A stretch of 64,000 nucleotides of DNA from Ooceraea biroi. Its lineage: Eukaryota > Arthropoda > Insecta > Hymenoptera > Formicidae. Where the stretch lies: the NCBI RefSeq assembly GCF_003672135.1, contig NC_039515.1, forward strand, positions 4,278,001 to 4,342,000. The letters run 5' to 3'. Shown one piece after another: positions 26,681-40,645 of the stretch (position 1 is its first letter; each line of letters begins with the position of its first letter). Both the position numbers and the translations under genes were made by a program. The notes below the pieces were generated by a model. The model was not told the origin of the DNA and made no database searches. It saw only the letters and a program-made list of their open reading frames with translations.

Positions 26681-28953
26681 AACGCGTATATACTCGCGCT
26701 GATGTCTGGTGTGTGCACGACCGAGTTGCGTCCGCCTGCGGGAAATGCAAAATCGAAAACGGCCGCATATCGTTATACGAAGCCGCGATACGAAAAACGA
26801 GATGCGAAATCGATCGCGCACGCGCGCGCGCAAAGGTAAATATCTGCGTTTCCGTGTTGCGTCCGCCTGCTTTTTACGCTTTACACAAGGAAAAAAAGAG
26901 TCGGGATCGGGGAAAGCTGTATGTGGACTCTTTTTCGTGTACTACTTTAAACCGGCCGATCGGCCGTTTTCCGCGAGCGCCTGTATCGATATTTTCGGAG
27001 CCTTGAACACGTTCCGCGTTGTGTCGTAAAAAAATAGCTGGCCTGAGCAAGCTTGTGAATGTTATTTACGACTCGCATACGCGGGGCAAAAGTAAATTCG
27101 CGTTATTTCTCGTGCATTTCTGCGGTTTCGCAGGAAAGTTCATAGTTCGTCGCGTGCGCCTACATGGATATGTTCTCCGGAATATCGTGTCGTTAGTTAC
27201 AGCGTGTTATTACTTATTTTATCTTTATCGATTTGCGCACGTGCACATCGGTGGAACGTTATATGAAAAAATGTGGCGTGTGTGCACATTATCGCGGTCG
27301 CAAATTCAGATTTATAATACGTGGCCAGTTGCAACGTTTGGCAGAACAATTTATTTCTCTTGTAGAAATGTGTTTATTGTGGCGCGGCTAGCTGACGTAT
27401 CAATATTTTAACTTGAAAATGCATGGACCACCGGAAAACATCGCCGACATGAAAAGGGAATAACTAACAGTCATATCTTCTCCTACTAAATTTTTCAATC
27501 AAGATACTTGTCACAGAGACAGGAGAGAGAAAGGAATGGAGAAAAAGGGATTATATTAAATATTTCACATAAATATTGGCCGTCTACTACAAGAGCATCA
27601 ATAATTAAATATTCTATTTCTTTTTTTAACATCAACATCAATACACATTAAAATAAACGCATGTCCATTTAATACAAATCTCCAAGACCGTTATTAATTA
27701 GCAGAATAACCATCAGCAGCGCAGTTTACGAAGCGAAGGGATAATCGTGAACCGTAAAACACCGGCGATTACTCGTAAACCTTTTATCGTTTTCACCTGT
27801 CTCTCCCACCCCCCGCTGCCGCTCAAACCCCGTCGCAATTAGCGCGACGTGGGTGACGTCGCGGATCACGCCGATAATGCCGAAATAGAATAAATCAAGC
27901 CGGCATTGCGGGACACGAAGGACGCATCGGTGGCGCGCAATCCGCCGGGGGAGGCGACCCTGTTAATTATTGTGCCCAATTAGCCGCGGTTTCGGACTCG
28001 CTCGTACTCGCTCGCGTGTCCGTCAGAACGTGGAATGAACAAGCCGCTCTCCGGATCGTGCCTCCAAAAACCGTGCTCCCGGTCGTCGAAATCCCGAAAG
28101 CGGGTGCACCAAGGCGCGCATCGGTGCGTTTCGCAAATGTACAGCATCAGCAGCAGCAGCATGTAGCATCTGCAGTGGCGGGAAACACGACAGCCCGCAG
28201 CGACATATAATCGATAGGCCGAGCCGTCGATGATTTCGATTACTCGGGCTTTGGCTAATGACTTCCAGGCTTGAACGAATTAACTGCGCGTTTCGCGGAG
28301 CAAACGCGGGGCACGCTTGTCGTCGTCATGTACCGCCGCATGTTCATGCTGAGCGTTTGCACGATTCGATATCGCGGAAATATGCGGAGCAGATTGGATC
28401 TCCTGCGTTTATCAGACGCGAATTGAGCATGATGGAGGCTTTAGAGGAGTCATGAGATGTTCCGCTGCATGTTTTGCTGTTGCGATTCTTGTTAGCGATA
28501 TTATTGTATTTGATGAAGTATGTTCTTTGTGACATTTAGAGAGTCTGCGAATTACGATGAATGCGCGATGGCACTCTTTTTATGTGGATAAGTCTTTTAG
28601 CACGTTCCGATGGAGCCGTAGTCAATGGAAAGCGCAATTCCTATTGATCTATGAGTTTCACGTGCATCCCTAACGAAGCCTTTTCACTATTGAATAAAAT
28701 TAGCATTGATAGAACGTCGTTGGGAAACGCGCAAATACTTTGTTTAGAAAGTATTGTGGAATCTCGATGGAATGGCAGAGCTCCAGGGAACTGCGATATT
28801 AGAGGCTCGCTGGAGAGTTCAAACGCGGCATGTCAGCTAACAACTTTCGATTCTTCAATTCTTAATAATTGATTGAATGGTCAAGACATATAAATGTTAA
28901 AAAAAAATTAATAAATTTCAAAACGTTATAGACATTTTATAAGCTTTTTTGTA

Positions 28954-30219
28954 TTAGGGGTGTGATTTAGTTTTGAGAGTTTTTTTTGCTCAAAAACGCA
29001 TGTATTTAAATATAATAATGAATGAATACCTTAATCAAAATATTTTCCTTCGTTTTCTATCACTTTTTCCCATCTTTCTGGCAAGAGATGGATTCCACCA
29101 CGATAAAATCACTCTTCTTTTCAGTTGATCCATCCGTCGACGAATTTTCGCACTTCTTCGAAATTATGAAAGTGTGTATCCTCTAAAGCGTGTTGCATCG
29201 ACCGGAACAAATAATAATCGCATGGAGCAATGTCCGGAGAATACGCGGGGTGCGGTAAGGCTTGCCATTCAAGCTCTAATAGTGTTTGTTTCACTGATAA
29301 CGCAACGTCAGGTCGAGCGTTGTCACGAAGAAGAATCACTTTCCGTCGTTTACTCGCAATTGGTGGTCGTTTTTGGTCCAATGCTTGCTTCAACTTGTAC
29401 AATTGGTGTCGATAACCATCAGCCGTGACAGTCTCATGCGGATTTAACAGCTCATAGTACACTATCCCACCAAATACAGAGCATTACTTTTCAACCGTGA
29501 ATATTGCGTCTCGGAGTGGATGTTGATGGTTCGCCTGGATCCACCCATGATTTTCTGCGTTTCGGATTATCAAAATAGATGCACTTTTCATCCCCAGTAA
29601 CAATCCGAGACAAAAGACTCTTCTTTTTTTGCCTGACGATCAACGAAATGCAAATGTTCAACCGGTTCGCAATGGCACTTTCCGATAATTCATGTCGAAC
29701 CCATTTCCCTTCTTTCTGAATTTTTCCCATTTCATGTAAATGTTTGGTAACTGTTGTACGATCAACATTTAATGCTCTGGCAAGTTCTGAAGTGGATTGT
29801 GTTGGATTTTCGTGCAATAATGCTTGCAAATCTGCATTTTCAAGCTTTCTTGGTTGTCCCGAGCGTTCTTTGTCCTTCACATCAATATGACCACTTTTAA
29901 AGCGTCTAAACCAGTATTCACACGTCTTAATTGATGGGGCAGAATCACCATAAGTTTCCACAAGAATTCTATAACCGTCAGCCGCAGTTTTGTTTTGATT
30001 AAAAAACAAAAGCAACGCATGTCGAAAATGCTGTTTCGGAAGTTGCATTTTTACGATGATACAAACACGACTGTTATTGCATCTATTGCTATAATGCTAC
30101 TAAATGTCATGGATAATGTCAACACTGTAAGAAACAACAGTTATCGGAAACAGCTATTGGAACAAACTGACACTACAGCCATCTGTTGCACAACCCTCAA
30201 AACTAAATTACACTCCTAA
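28954..30219 (-). mobile_element. Mariner (DD34D) DNA transposon, defective copy 2
   Basis: This 1266-bp element is flanked by TA at 28952-28953 and 30220-30221. Its ends are related to those of copy 1 but carry more mismatches between the two termini, for example GTGTAATTTAG at the 30.2-kb end. It is inverted relative to copy 1 and about 10.3 kb away. Its length equals copy 1 minus the 6-bp insertion, so the two are colinear from end to end. Unlike copy 1, no long direct repeat flanks it. Confidence 0.95.
29031..30048 (-). pseudogene. Mariner transposase, broken
   Basis: Reading on the minus strand, the ATG at 30048 gives an uninterrupted N-terminal 185 residues (MQLPKQHFRHALL at the start) containing the DNA-binding region and the first catalytic Asp (GDEK). 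A TGA after NIHG stops it. A frameshifting deletion follows after CIWWD. The C-terminal half then runs open at 29462-29121 with RDNARP, YSPDIAP and CDYYLF, preserving DD34D. Two further TGAs interrupt the last ~30 residues. Because copy 1 has the same TGAs and the same deletion, the damage predates their separation. This copy lacks copy 1's extra TAG, so it is nearer the common source. Confidence 0.93.
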
Positions 30220-30581
30220 TAGTTTACTTGTCGTGTAACAGAAAGTTATATAATACGTTCTTCAGAGGTGTTGCAGATCAGTGGGGAGATAAAATTCGGC
30301 GAACGCGCGTTCGGCGACTACCAACATAAGATCGACGCGACATTAATATCTTCGCGACGCGCAAAATATCACATCGAAAATATTCCACCCCTTGCTTGCC
30401 TCGCTACTTTGACTTGGTAATCGACATTTTTCTCGATACCGAAATAACGTGCGTCGCGCGCGCATACGGCGGACTGATGCGTGTGCGCCCGCGGAGCATC
30501 TGGTAGGAAATCGAACGATCTCCGAAATTGAATCAAACCAAAGCGGAAATTGCGTAATCGCGCGTTCTCCCCGCGGGACGG

Positions 30582-30634
30582 AGCGAGCGAGCGAGCAAGA
30601 GCAAGAGAGCGAGAAAGAGAGAGAAAGATAGAGA
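30582..30634. repeat. GAGC/GA-rich simple repeat
   Basis: Units of GAGC pass into GAGA/GAAA. The tract creates artificial Arg-Glu-rich or Ser-Leu-rich open frames on both strands. Confidence 0.8.
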
Positions 30635-31015
30635 GCCTATCGGAACGTTTCTGCGGGCGCGTATACACATTGGGGGTAACGCCAACAAGGAGCTCCATCG
30701 GGAGAGCCCCCTTCCCTGCCCCCCGAACCCCCTGCTCATCGTGGCCGTCACCCTCATCCGTCGACCGTACCCGTCGACCAGCTATCCAGCCGGATGGAAC
30801 CGGGGCCGGGATTTCGGTTTGTATTCGGGGCATGTCCGCTGACCGAACGCGTCTCGCATTCTATCCGAAATAACGCACTCTCGGGCCGAAGCGTTGTTCC
30901 GGAACGACTCCTGCCGTCCGTCCGCGCGGATGCGTACTTTGACCGCGCGCGCGATTATTACTTTTCCACTGGCCGAGTTTCCAGTCTCTCTCCTTTCTCC
31001 TCCTCCTTCTCTCTC

Positions 31016-31019
<4 letters not shown>

Positions 31020-31067
<48 letters not shown>
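31020..31067. repeat. (TC)n microsatellite
   Basis: Forty-eight bases of pure TC dinucleotide, the cleanest and longest dinucleotide tract in the window apart from the AT tract near 50 kb. Translated on the minus strand it gives runs of alternating Arg and Glu, which explains the long Arg/Glu open frames there. Confidence 0.95.
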
Positions 31068-31070
<3 letters not shown>

Positions 31071-32985
31071 GTTTGCACACGAGCGGAATTGCATTTCCGC
31101 ATGCACGCACTTGCCGGAGTCGGAGAACTCGGAGGAGTCGCTTTCCTCTTCGTGTACTGCGTTCCGACAACGTCTTTATGCTGAGGAGTAAATTTGAGTA
31201 ACACGTGAAGATTTGGACGTGTGCGTGGACAACTTTATATACCATCAGACATTAATCACCGCATAAGAATGATGGAAAATAGACTCGAAATTAGTTTAAG
31301 TACGTGCGTTTGAGCACGTATTTATAACGGTCCAAGTTGGTTCGCTGGAGCTCGTCGAGAGAATCCAAATATCCGTTCTAGTTTTCTTCCGAGTTTTCCA
31401 AACAGCTTTAAATTTTACTATCGTGGATCGTTGTAAAGCGAGGGTCAGACAATGTTCCGTCATTCGGTAAAGTGCCCTTCTGCCTGTGTGGGTATCTAAT
31501 TTATCCGCGGAGGGATCTTAATCCCTCGCTCGAGGCATTCTTCCGGAACAACTCTGGAACGTTGATTGTGATGTAGGTAGCCTGGCCTGGTCACTAAATT
31601 AAGAGATTTCCCAACTAAAGCTATCGTTGGATACTTGATCCGTACTTCGCTGACTTTGTCTCATGCGTTAGTCGCTTCAATAAAACAGCTACAAAAATAA
31701 ACTGCCAACAGTCGTCCGTAATCACGTTGACAGATTAATTGCTCCATTATTCTTTTTAACTCGTGCACGGGGTAAAATCTTACGTATCCACAAATTCGTC
31801 GGACAACAGCTACCAATTTGACGAAGGCGCGAACACGCCTTACAAGTACGTTATTGATTAAGGTAGATCTCCCGTCTCGATATTAATGCGAGACAGCTGC
31901 GTGTCGGCGGGCTGGGTTCGCATAAAACTGATAAACGCCACGAGTCCACGTTCGCGAAACCAAGCGCCCGCTCGCGAACGATCGAGATACACCGAGCCCG
32001 AGTAGTTTTATTATTACGCGACGTGCATGATTTACAGACGTTGCACGCCTCTTGGAACAACCGGCTATTATGTAGCGGCCAGGTTTGCTTCGGGTTTGCT
32101 ACACGGTAATCTTCGAAATCCGGCCAGCGTACCGTGCCGCGCCGTTCCGCTCCGCTCCGCTTTCCCGTGACGACGCGCGGAATTCCGGGCAGAATTTTTC
32201 ACGAAGCGGAGAGACGGGAGCGGTACTCGCCGGTTAATAGCGCCCCGAATGTATGCGTGTACGAGCGAGCAACATTGGAAAGCGGCTTAACCCTTGAGGA
32301 CCCTCGACTTGGAGCCGATCGACCGCCGACCCCGCGTCTGCTGCGTCCGCGCGCGTACATGCACGCACTGCCGGGTATGTGTGGCTGATGCTGCCACTCG
32401 CACTTGTCTCTGGAAAGCCGCTGGAATTCGTACGCCAGACGACCGGCGCGTTATTATATCTCGCGCGTTCCCTCTTTCTCTTTTTCTCTCTCTTTCTCGG
32501 TGCCACGAAAATTCGAACTTGGAAGGCCGGTCCGGCGCCTTTTGGCGCCCCGCCAGAACGACGATCCTGTGAGCCGCGGTTCCGCGTTACGCGTTACGTT
32601 GTATAATCGCACCTCGATATGTATTCCTCATCGTTACGCTTCTTGTTTTCGCCCCTTGCCTTCTTTTCCTTCTCCGCGCGGGGTTATCACTGCTCTTACG
32701 CGGGTTGATTTGCGGCAAAGAGAGGAAAGCTGACAATGTTCCTCTTGTAAGTTGTTCGACTAGCGAAACCTCCATAGTTATTTTTAGTCGGATGGGTATA
32801 TGTAAAAACGGCGCTTTCTCTCATCCGCCGACCGCTCCGATGAAGGCATCGATCACTCGTCGCGCGTTTCTACGCTTGTCTTAGGCGCCATTCGCGTCAT
32901 GTAGATACACAAGATATATTCGTTGTCAAGAATATGTCAGAAATTGAAACGTCTTAGCGGAAATTTATGATACTTCAGAATGTTT

Positions 32986-33013
32986 AAATTAGGAAACAGG
33001 TGTTTCCTAATTT
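32986..33013. repeat. 28-bp palindrome (13-bp arms)
   Basis: AAATTAGGAAACA, then GG, then TGTTTCCTAATTT: perfect 13-bp arms around two central bases. There is no adjacent gene or element boundary to explain it. Confidence 0.85.
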
Positions 33014-36000
33014 ATTAACAAGAAAAGTATTCAATTAGCAAACAGGTTTGTGCGATTACATAATATTCTCGAGAAATAAAAAACTTCTTTTCTCTTGTAT
33101 AAAAATGCTATGTTATTCTATATTGTGAATACGTGCTTTTAACGTGTAGTTTGCGATATTTTTTATATGACACATGGTCGAGCATTTTACGAGACATCCA
33201 TCGTAATCAATGTGCACACAGAAGAAAAACGACAGCCGCGTCCGCGGAAACCACGTATATTCCCAACCACCACTTAATTTCCCCATTACAACCCGTGGAA
33301 ACCCGCAGTGATGCCCTGCAAGTTTCGTCCCCGAGCGCGGCAAGTTTCCGATATGAATTTTTTAGGACGCTCGCTAATTGACGTCTCGGGAGTCGCCGTC
33401 GTTTGTTCACCCTGTCCCTCTTCCGCAACAACGGGTCGCGTCGACGGGAACGTCCGTTAATTCCCCGCAGGTCGGCCCGACGCCGGTCGTCACGACGCCG
33501 GCTCGCAACGACGGCGGCTTCTCGCGCAATCTCGTAGCGCGGCGAGAAAAAAGACGACTATCGAAATTCTCTCGTTGTCCTGAAAATTAATTACGGAATG
33601 TCGGCTCGCCGGTAGGGGCGGGCGACTGCTTATTTCCCAGGTAATTCGTCACGCGGCCGTTTAGCGGGGGTGGAACTGGCAGGGGTGTGTTGAGGGTGGA
33701 ATCGGTCGACGCGCACCCCGCGTCCGGCTACTTCAGCCACCCGCCAACTCCGCCGACGTCATCCACCAGCAATTTCAGCAATACTCGAGACACATTGTCG
33801 GTCCTTGTGTAGCCAAGGTGCGCGCGCGCGCGTTAACGCGTAATGCTTTGACGAGACGACGTACAAGTGGAGGTGCCTCGAGTGGCAACCACGAGTCTCT
33901 CCATCGCTCAGTCGATTTGTACTTGCGTCCGTTTCTGTCTCCTCCTCTTCTCCGTCGCGTTCGCTTTCCACGCTCTGATTGGCCTCCGCTCGTTACGTCT
34001 AAATATAACAGAATTCTGCCGGTTCGATTCGCCGATTGTGCTCGCGCGCGCGTTACGGCGCAACGACGAGCGACGACGGGGATGAAGAGTCTCGAGTCGG
34101 GAACGGCGGGAACGATCCCGAGCGGGGTTGCAGCTGTGCTTGTGAAAGGTTGTCTAGAGAGGGTAATCTGCGAAAGAATCGCGGATAAAGGGTATCCTGG
34201 AGATAAACGCCACTCCCCGAGGTAAAGTGGCCGCAATAAACTCCCCATTTTTAGCGGCGAGCCTAATCCGCTAATCTATACTGCGGCTCGTCTAAAGCGT
34301 AACGATCTTTCGCGGATACACAAATAAGGAGTTAAATGCTTTTATCACAAATTCAACAAAAAATATGATTTTATAAGCACATACAAGGTAATAAACAAGT
34401 TAAATCACTTTCTCGTTAAGTTCCGTCCCCTTAAATATGCAATTTAGGAAACCAATTAGCTTTCGATAAAGAGCGTTTACGGTGATTCCGAACGAGGGAG
34501 TAAATTATTCATCAATGGGAAAACTCTCCCTCTCTCACGCGGTAATTCGAAGTGGCGCGCCCGCGCGACTTGGCTCCCCGCTGCTTTGATTATGTCACCC
34601 ACCATAAAAGTCGTTCCCCCGTGGCATCGCGCGGCGGATAGAGCCCGCTCTCCTCGGGATCTCTGGGCGGAAATAAAAATATCTATTTTACTGCCGGCGA
34701 CGTGGCCAGGGCCGATCCGCTGGGTCGAGTCGTTGGATGGCATTGTGTCGCGAATTCGTACTGGGCGGTCTTCACGAGCGCGCGCGCGTGTTCCACAGAA
34801 ACGACGCACGAAGGGACACTCGGGATATATTTAAACGCACTACGAAAGAGAGAGCTGATTCACCACGCGATTTCATTAGTGCACGGGTACACGCTCGGTC
34901 TATTTCGTGCGAATCGCTCGCCGGGAAGCCGAGCGCGACCTCCGGATATGGACCACACGATAGCTAGTTCTCGATTCAATTCATCAAATCAAATTAATAT
35001 AACAGACAGGTTATATAGGTTACTGCATGTAATTATATTTAAGATTCTCTTGATCTCCCCTCCTCTGTCTGAATACGACAGGTAATACGATATTGCATCG
35101 AAATCGAGTCGCGTCGCTGCCGTGCGGAAATCTGAAATTAATTTCGAATCCCGCGGACAATTGCCGCGTGATTTTTTATGCCGAAGCTACGCAATTGCGT
35201 GAACTGCTAGCGGGCGAAGGTTCAAAGAGATCGAACAGGTGCCGACGTTGTCCGGCATTTGCATATCTCCATCTCCTGCAAGCGACGATTGACTAACAAT
35301 GCAGCGCGCGGCTCTGACGGACACGCTTGTTGCGGAGGCGTACGGCCCATTGCCGCCTTTATTGTTCGGCCTTTATCTTTGCGGCCGCCATGAGCGCGGG
35401 CATTGATTGCGAGCGAGAACGAAATACCGTTCTCCTTGTAAATTAGGGCGGATCGGGCAAAGGCAGAGAGCACTGCTATTTGTTTTCTCTCTGCACTCTG
35501 GTTGCATACAGTGCGCGCCGACTATTCTGCACGTATGCCAAAGCGCATTCCTTTCGGCGGCAAACAGGCGCAACAACTCGCGTCGCGTTTCACCGCTCGC
35601 AGAAATAACTACTTTGTTACCCGCTCCTGATTCTTGGCGCAAGAAAAAAAATCAAGAAAATGGTACAGCCCGATTAAATCTTGGCCGTAGGCAACGTTGC
35701 GCCACGCACGCGCGCGCTACGTAATCCAGCAGTTCGCCGACGAATTCCTCCTCTCGTCGAGGCGATCCGTTCGTTAGATGTGTGTGTTTTATCGTGCAGA
35801 ATAACACACGTCAGATATTAATCGCTGTTTTCGTGATCTCATTCGGATGGAAGTCCCTTCTGTGATTTACGATTCTCGATTCTCGTCGCGAACGTAATAT
35901 CCATAATTTATTTATGGAGAAACATCGACAATTTTATGACGATTGAAATATCAATGTGCATTAATTCGAGAGACACCGTTTGTCAGTCGGACGTATCATT

Positions 36001-39000
36001 ATCATTTCGGCAAATCGCTCCAACAAACACAAAATTTCCACGGAACGCGATTTTTCCGCGTACTTACGTACCGTCGCGAATGCATCACGCAGCGGTCCAT
36101 AAAATTCTAATTGCAATTATGCGCGCGATTTTTCCAGCGCGCGCGTACCGTATTTTCGCGGTCAGCGAATAGTAGTCACGTTTGCACTCGCCGCGCCGAA
36201 CGGATTTATGCCAGGTCATACATTCGCGAATTCAAGTCGCGTGATACGTCAGTTTTATTGCGTGCTTGATTAAATCGGTTTACGTTTGGGCGCCGTATTT
36301 AGCAGCGATTCACGATCACGCGATATTTCGAAACGGTAGTCATTCCGCCGGTGGCGTTTTACGCAGCCGTCGTATCGCATGGCGGGAGTGAGAGAGGATC
36401 GCGGTTGCAGCCGGGATCGATGATAATTATTAATGTTGTAACGAATCGCCCGCGCCGTCCGATAACGCGCGTCATAGATCATACGTACTGTATATTCCAA
36501 CTTCACCCGCTTCATCCTGTCCCCTTTTCGCTCGTTTGCTCACATCTCGTTTCCAACCCCTGTACTCGATGATTATTATTTATCAGCCTCTCATGTGTCG
36601 TCACCGCTTTCTGAACAGGCGATTCGGCGCGAAATTTCCCTCCAATTTGTAATAACAATGAATTTGAAAAAATCTATCATGCAGATGTCAAAAATATAAC
36701 AAGTTGTGCGGTGCAGTTTAAAAAAGTGTAGGCTACATTTTTATAAGGATTCAAATATTTTAAATTTATTTAATCGCTTTTTCCGTGCACATATACCGAG
36801 AGAGATGCGCACTGATACGCGACTTTAAAAAAAAATATATAAATTTCAAATGCAGTTCGTTTGCATTTTGTTCTTGTTCGGGACTGTCCTTTATTTCGTT
36901 ATACTACGTGCTACATTTATCCGCCTGGTTTATTCATTCCCGTTTTCCCGTTTCCGCTTTTGAATCCTCGTTTTCCATCATTATATACCAGTCCTTTTTT
37001 ATTACAGCTAATTTTGAGCCTCGTAATTTTCATGTGCATGCTTCCGTTTTCGAGATGTTACGTGTATCTCGTATATCGTAAATTAGTAAAAGATTGAAAC
37101 AGCAAAGCCATGAAAGTACCGCGCGATACAGTGTAAAGGAGTTTAAGGTAGAAATCCGTAGCATCACTAAATGGTTCTCTCAAGTAATCCCTGGCTGCAG
37201 GCTTTAATAATTCTGCTTATTCGCAAAGTGCAGTAATGCCGCGTGTTACTGTGCTCGGGTTTACCGTAGAAACGAAATAATACTTTCAAATTGTTCCCCC
37301 GCGTTTTCAGGATTTAATGAGCGGATCCTTTTTAATTTTCAGAGCGCGCCCGATGTGATTAATGTTGCAACATATTGTTTAGCAACATCAAACATCACGA
37401 ATCATAAAGCGCCACTACATGTTTTAAATTCATCGCTCCTTTCTTTCGCGTTCGTCCGCGTTTTTCCGTTTTCCATAACTATTTATCAGCCACCCGTCCA
37501 TCGTCATCGCCGCCTCCACCGCTTTCTGACCCGACGAATAATTCTTCTTCATTTTCGAATGGTTTTTGGCGCGAACGACACGGTCGTTCGCCACCGGCGT
37601 TACTCCTACGGAATTATCAGCGTTACGCAGCGCCCCAACAAAACTACCCGATGGCGCCGCGTAAATCACGAGACGAGCTCTCCCTTGCACTCCAAAAAGA
37701 GATATCCGCCTCGTAGATAGGCGATCGTGATCGATCAACATCGCATCGTCATTAATTCCACAGAAATAACGTCGCTTCGTACATATGTGCAATGATGTAA
37801 TCCGAATTGAAATAAAATCGAATAATTAATTTACCGGTGCTGCGATGTTCGAATCTTTTGCTGAAATCGATCGCGAAAGCGTACTTCCGTCGTCGTTTCT
37901 TTCGCGTTAGCGTTAATCAAGGTGTACTTCCCGAGCGGATTTATCCATCTCGTCGCGAGTTCCTCGCGCATTTAGTTTCCCCGTTGACCGATCGCACATC
38001 CCTCGGGGCTGTCGCCAACTTTCGTAATTCATTAAGCGTGTAATGTCGTTCGCGCGCGGTCCTAACGCGCGGCCGGCGAAAGGGTCGGCTCCGCGACACG
38101 CGTCGGGTCTAATTCTAACCCTGTGTTAAATTAAGGCGGTGTGTAATAAAACTAGTGCGATCCAATTATGGGAGGAGCGACGATGCGACGTTTCGTGGTG
38201 TTTAACTTAAATGAGCGCCGCTAAGGCCGCGTAATGCCGGTGCATTAGCGTCACTTTCTCTCTTTGCGTGGCGTTGATTTAGAGAGAGGAGTCTTTCCCT
38301 CTCCTCGTCCAGGTTCTCTCATTGCGTGAGAATCCCTCAAACGACTCATACGATGGTCCACCTCGCTTTATGAATCCAACAGCTGCGTCTACAACTCGCA
38401 ACGGTCTCGCCTCACGAAGATGCATGTGACGTAGATTTAAATAAATACATATATCATACTTGAGATATGTTGTCACTGATACAGGGTGCTTTATTATTCA
38501 GCTTGTTCATGGATATTTTTTTACTTCGTCTACATCAAAAGTTTCGTAATAAATATATAATAATAAAATTACAGGTAACATATAATCTGGTATAGAGTAT
38601 CTGTCATTTCTTTAAATTTGTATTATACTAAAAAGTTCAAACAGATTTGATATTCGTCTCATCATTATGGAACGAATTTATGGAACGGTGTTACGGCGAT
38701 ACTTAATTATAGATGGGTGTGCAAATTAAAATAAGTATACGTTTACTCTTTCGTATCGCGTTACAAAGTCGACAAAGAACGCGCAGCAATAATGTTAGCA
38801 CATGCACCCGCCCAACGAGGGGGTGTCATCCCTCAGGGCAATTAGATGTGCTCTCTGGGAAAGAAAAAGATAAACGACGGGTCAACCCGCGCAATCTAAT
38901 TTCGACCCCATGCAAATCGAGGCGCCCTTAACTGGCTGACGTTTCAACCCTTGACACTCACCCCTGGTGGTGCCATAGGGTTGTACACGTAACGCCGCGG

Positions 39001-40645
39001 TACTACCTCCTTCGACTTGGTACAACGTGACTTAAATTAACCCCAGCTGCTTCGCACGCTTCACCTTCCCCCCTTCTTCTCGTCACTCCTCGCTGTCTCG
39101 CCGTGCTTCGCGCAATCTAACAACCAATTTTGACGAAAGGTCTTTCACTGTAGAACTCACTAACCAGAAAATAAACTTCATTTATAAGGAGCACTTGCTC
39201 CTACGAATATAACAGTTCGTTTCTCGCCTGAAGTGCGCGAGTTTCAAAGAAGTGAAGTTTCTGCGATCACAGACAGGGAATCTGGCATCTTTTATATCTC
39301 GAAGCGTCTTGCGTAATGCGCGGACAGTCGTCTATTGAAATATCTATACTGGACGAATAAAACAAAACAATCGTCTATGTAATCGAGATAATTGCCTGTA
39401 TTGAAATATCTATTGAAATCTATTGAAATCTATTGTAACATTGTTATCGTTCAGCGAAAATAAAAATGCTTTGTTCGAACGCATCCCCATGGCTTCTCGA
39501 CATGTTACATTTTTTCCACAAAAAGTGATATGTTTGTGATTTGCAACATGGAGAACATTCTCCCGGAAGATACCTCCTCGTTCTCCATCGTTCTCCGTTT
39601 CTCGGAGTGCAACTGCTAGCGCGGGGATCGTCTTTTTACCTAGCTATCTCCTCCTCGTGTCTCCCATTGCTGTTCGCGACTCGCATAAATCATGATGAAT
39701 GAGAAAACAAGCAGCGCGCGTCGTACTTCAAAACATCCTCTGCTCTGTGGCGGTGCACCTACCCCTTCCATGCATCTTTCTCTATCCCCGTGCCTGCCTC
39801 TCGAGTCCCCCCGGTACTAATTCCAACAAAAGGACCTTTTCTGCACACGGTGGGCCCTACCGGGCGTGGAAAATGGAAAACACATCGCACAAACACGGAC
39901 CGCCCCCGCCGTCCGAAACACGTTGCCGGCTGGATTTTGCCGATGAAGGGTGGTGGTAGTGGTCCTCGTGGGGTGAAATACCGGAATGGTTCACCCTATC
40001 CTGCTTGCTCTCCCTTTCTCTCTCTCTCTTTCTTTCTCTCGACTCTGTCTCTTTCCCTCTCCCCCTGTCTCCCGAGCCGAGTGCGGCTTGACGAGGGTGG
40101 ATGATAGTGTGGCGATTCACGGATGAATGTCGCCCGAGTTATAATTGCAACGAGCCGTAATTAGTTTTGGAAATTTAATTATTTCCGGGCTGCGCGATAA
40201 ATGCCGCGGGCCGTTGTCGTCCCGCACGGTTAAAAGCCCGCCGGCGAAGAATTATTTGACGATTTCACCGCGTAACGTACGCGTTAATCTCACTCTTCCA
40301 CGGCTGATTTCGGCACCGTCGGGACGGCAGATCCCCCGTAATTGCGAATCGTTAATCCGTGTTTCACCGAATGGACGCTGCATTTTAGTTACTGGCTCTC
40401 TAACTGACGTTCCGCCGACGTTACCAAAGGTAATTTCTCCGGGATTTCGCCAAATACAAGTTTATCGTTCCTCGCGCGCACATACGAAGAGGCGCCTTTT
40501 GTTCAATAATCTACCTTCTTGATATGGCCATTTTCTGGTGTGTCTGGAGAACATTACAATGTAAATGTTCCACTCATATCAGATATGTATATAAATCAAC
40601 CCATGGTCTGCTTAATATTAGCATAATTATTGAGACTCAGTTTGA

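Larger units (their letters stand above)
18734..28951. other. Gene-poor region between the two mariner copies
   Basis: No supported coding exon. The region holds a possible LTR-like block (about 22803-23763), an AT/GT-rich simple repeat near 26.62-26.68 kb, a CG run near 26.26 kb, a 9-bp-arm hairpin at 25683-25703 and another at 26281-26305. A candidate small exon-like interval, with acceptor TTTATTTACAG near 25881 and donor AAAG|GTGAAT near 25935, encodes no recognisable peptide and was not accepted. Confidence 0.55.

Noticed and set aside
30782..31245. Long Arg/Glu-rich frames on the minus strand
   Set aside because: They are translations of the (TC)n tract and nearby purine-rich sequence; all frames stay open there and no domain is present.
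34012..34040. GGTTCGATTC, resembling a tRNA T-arm
   Set aside because: No acceptor stem, D-arm or anticodon arm could be paired around it.
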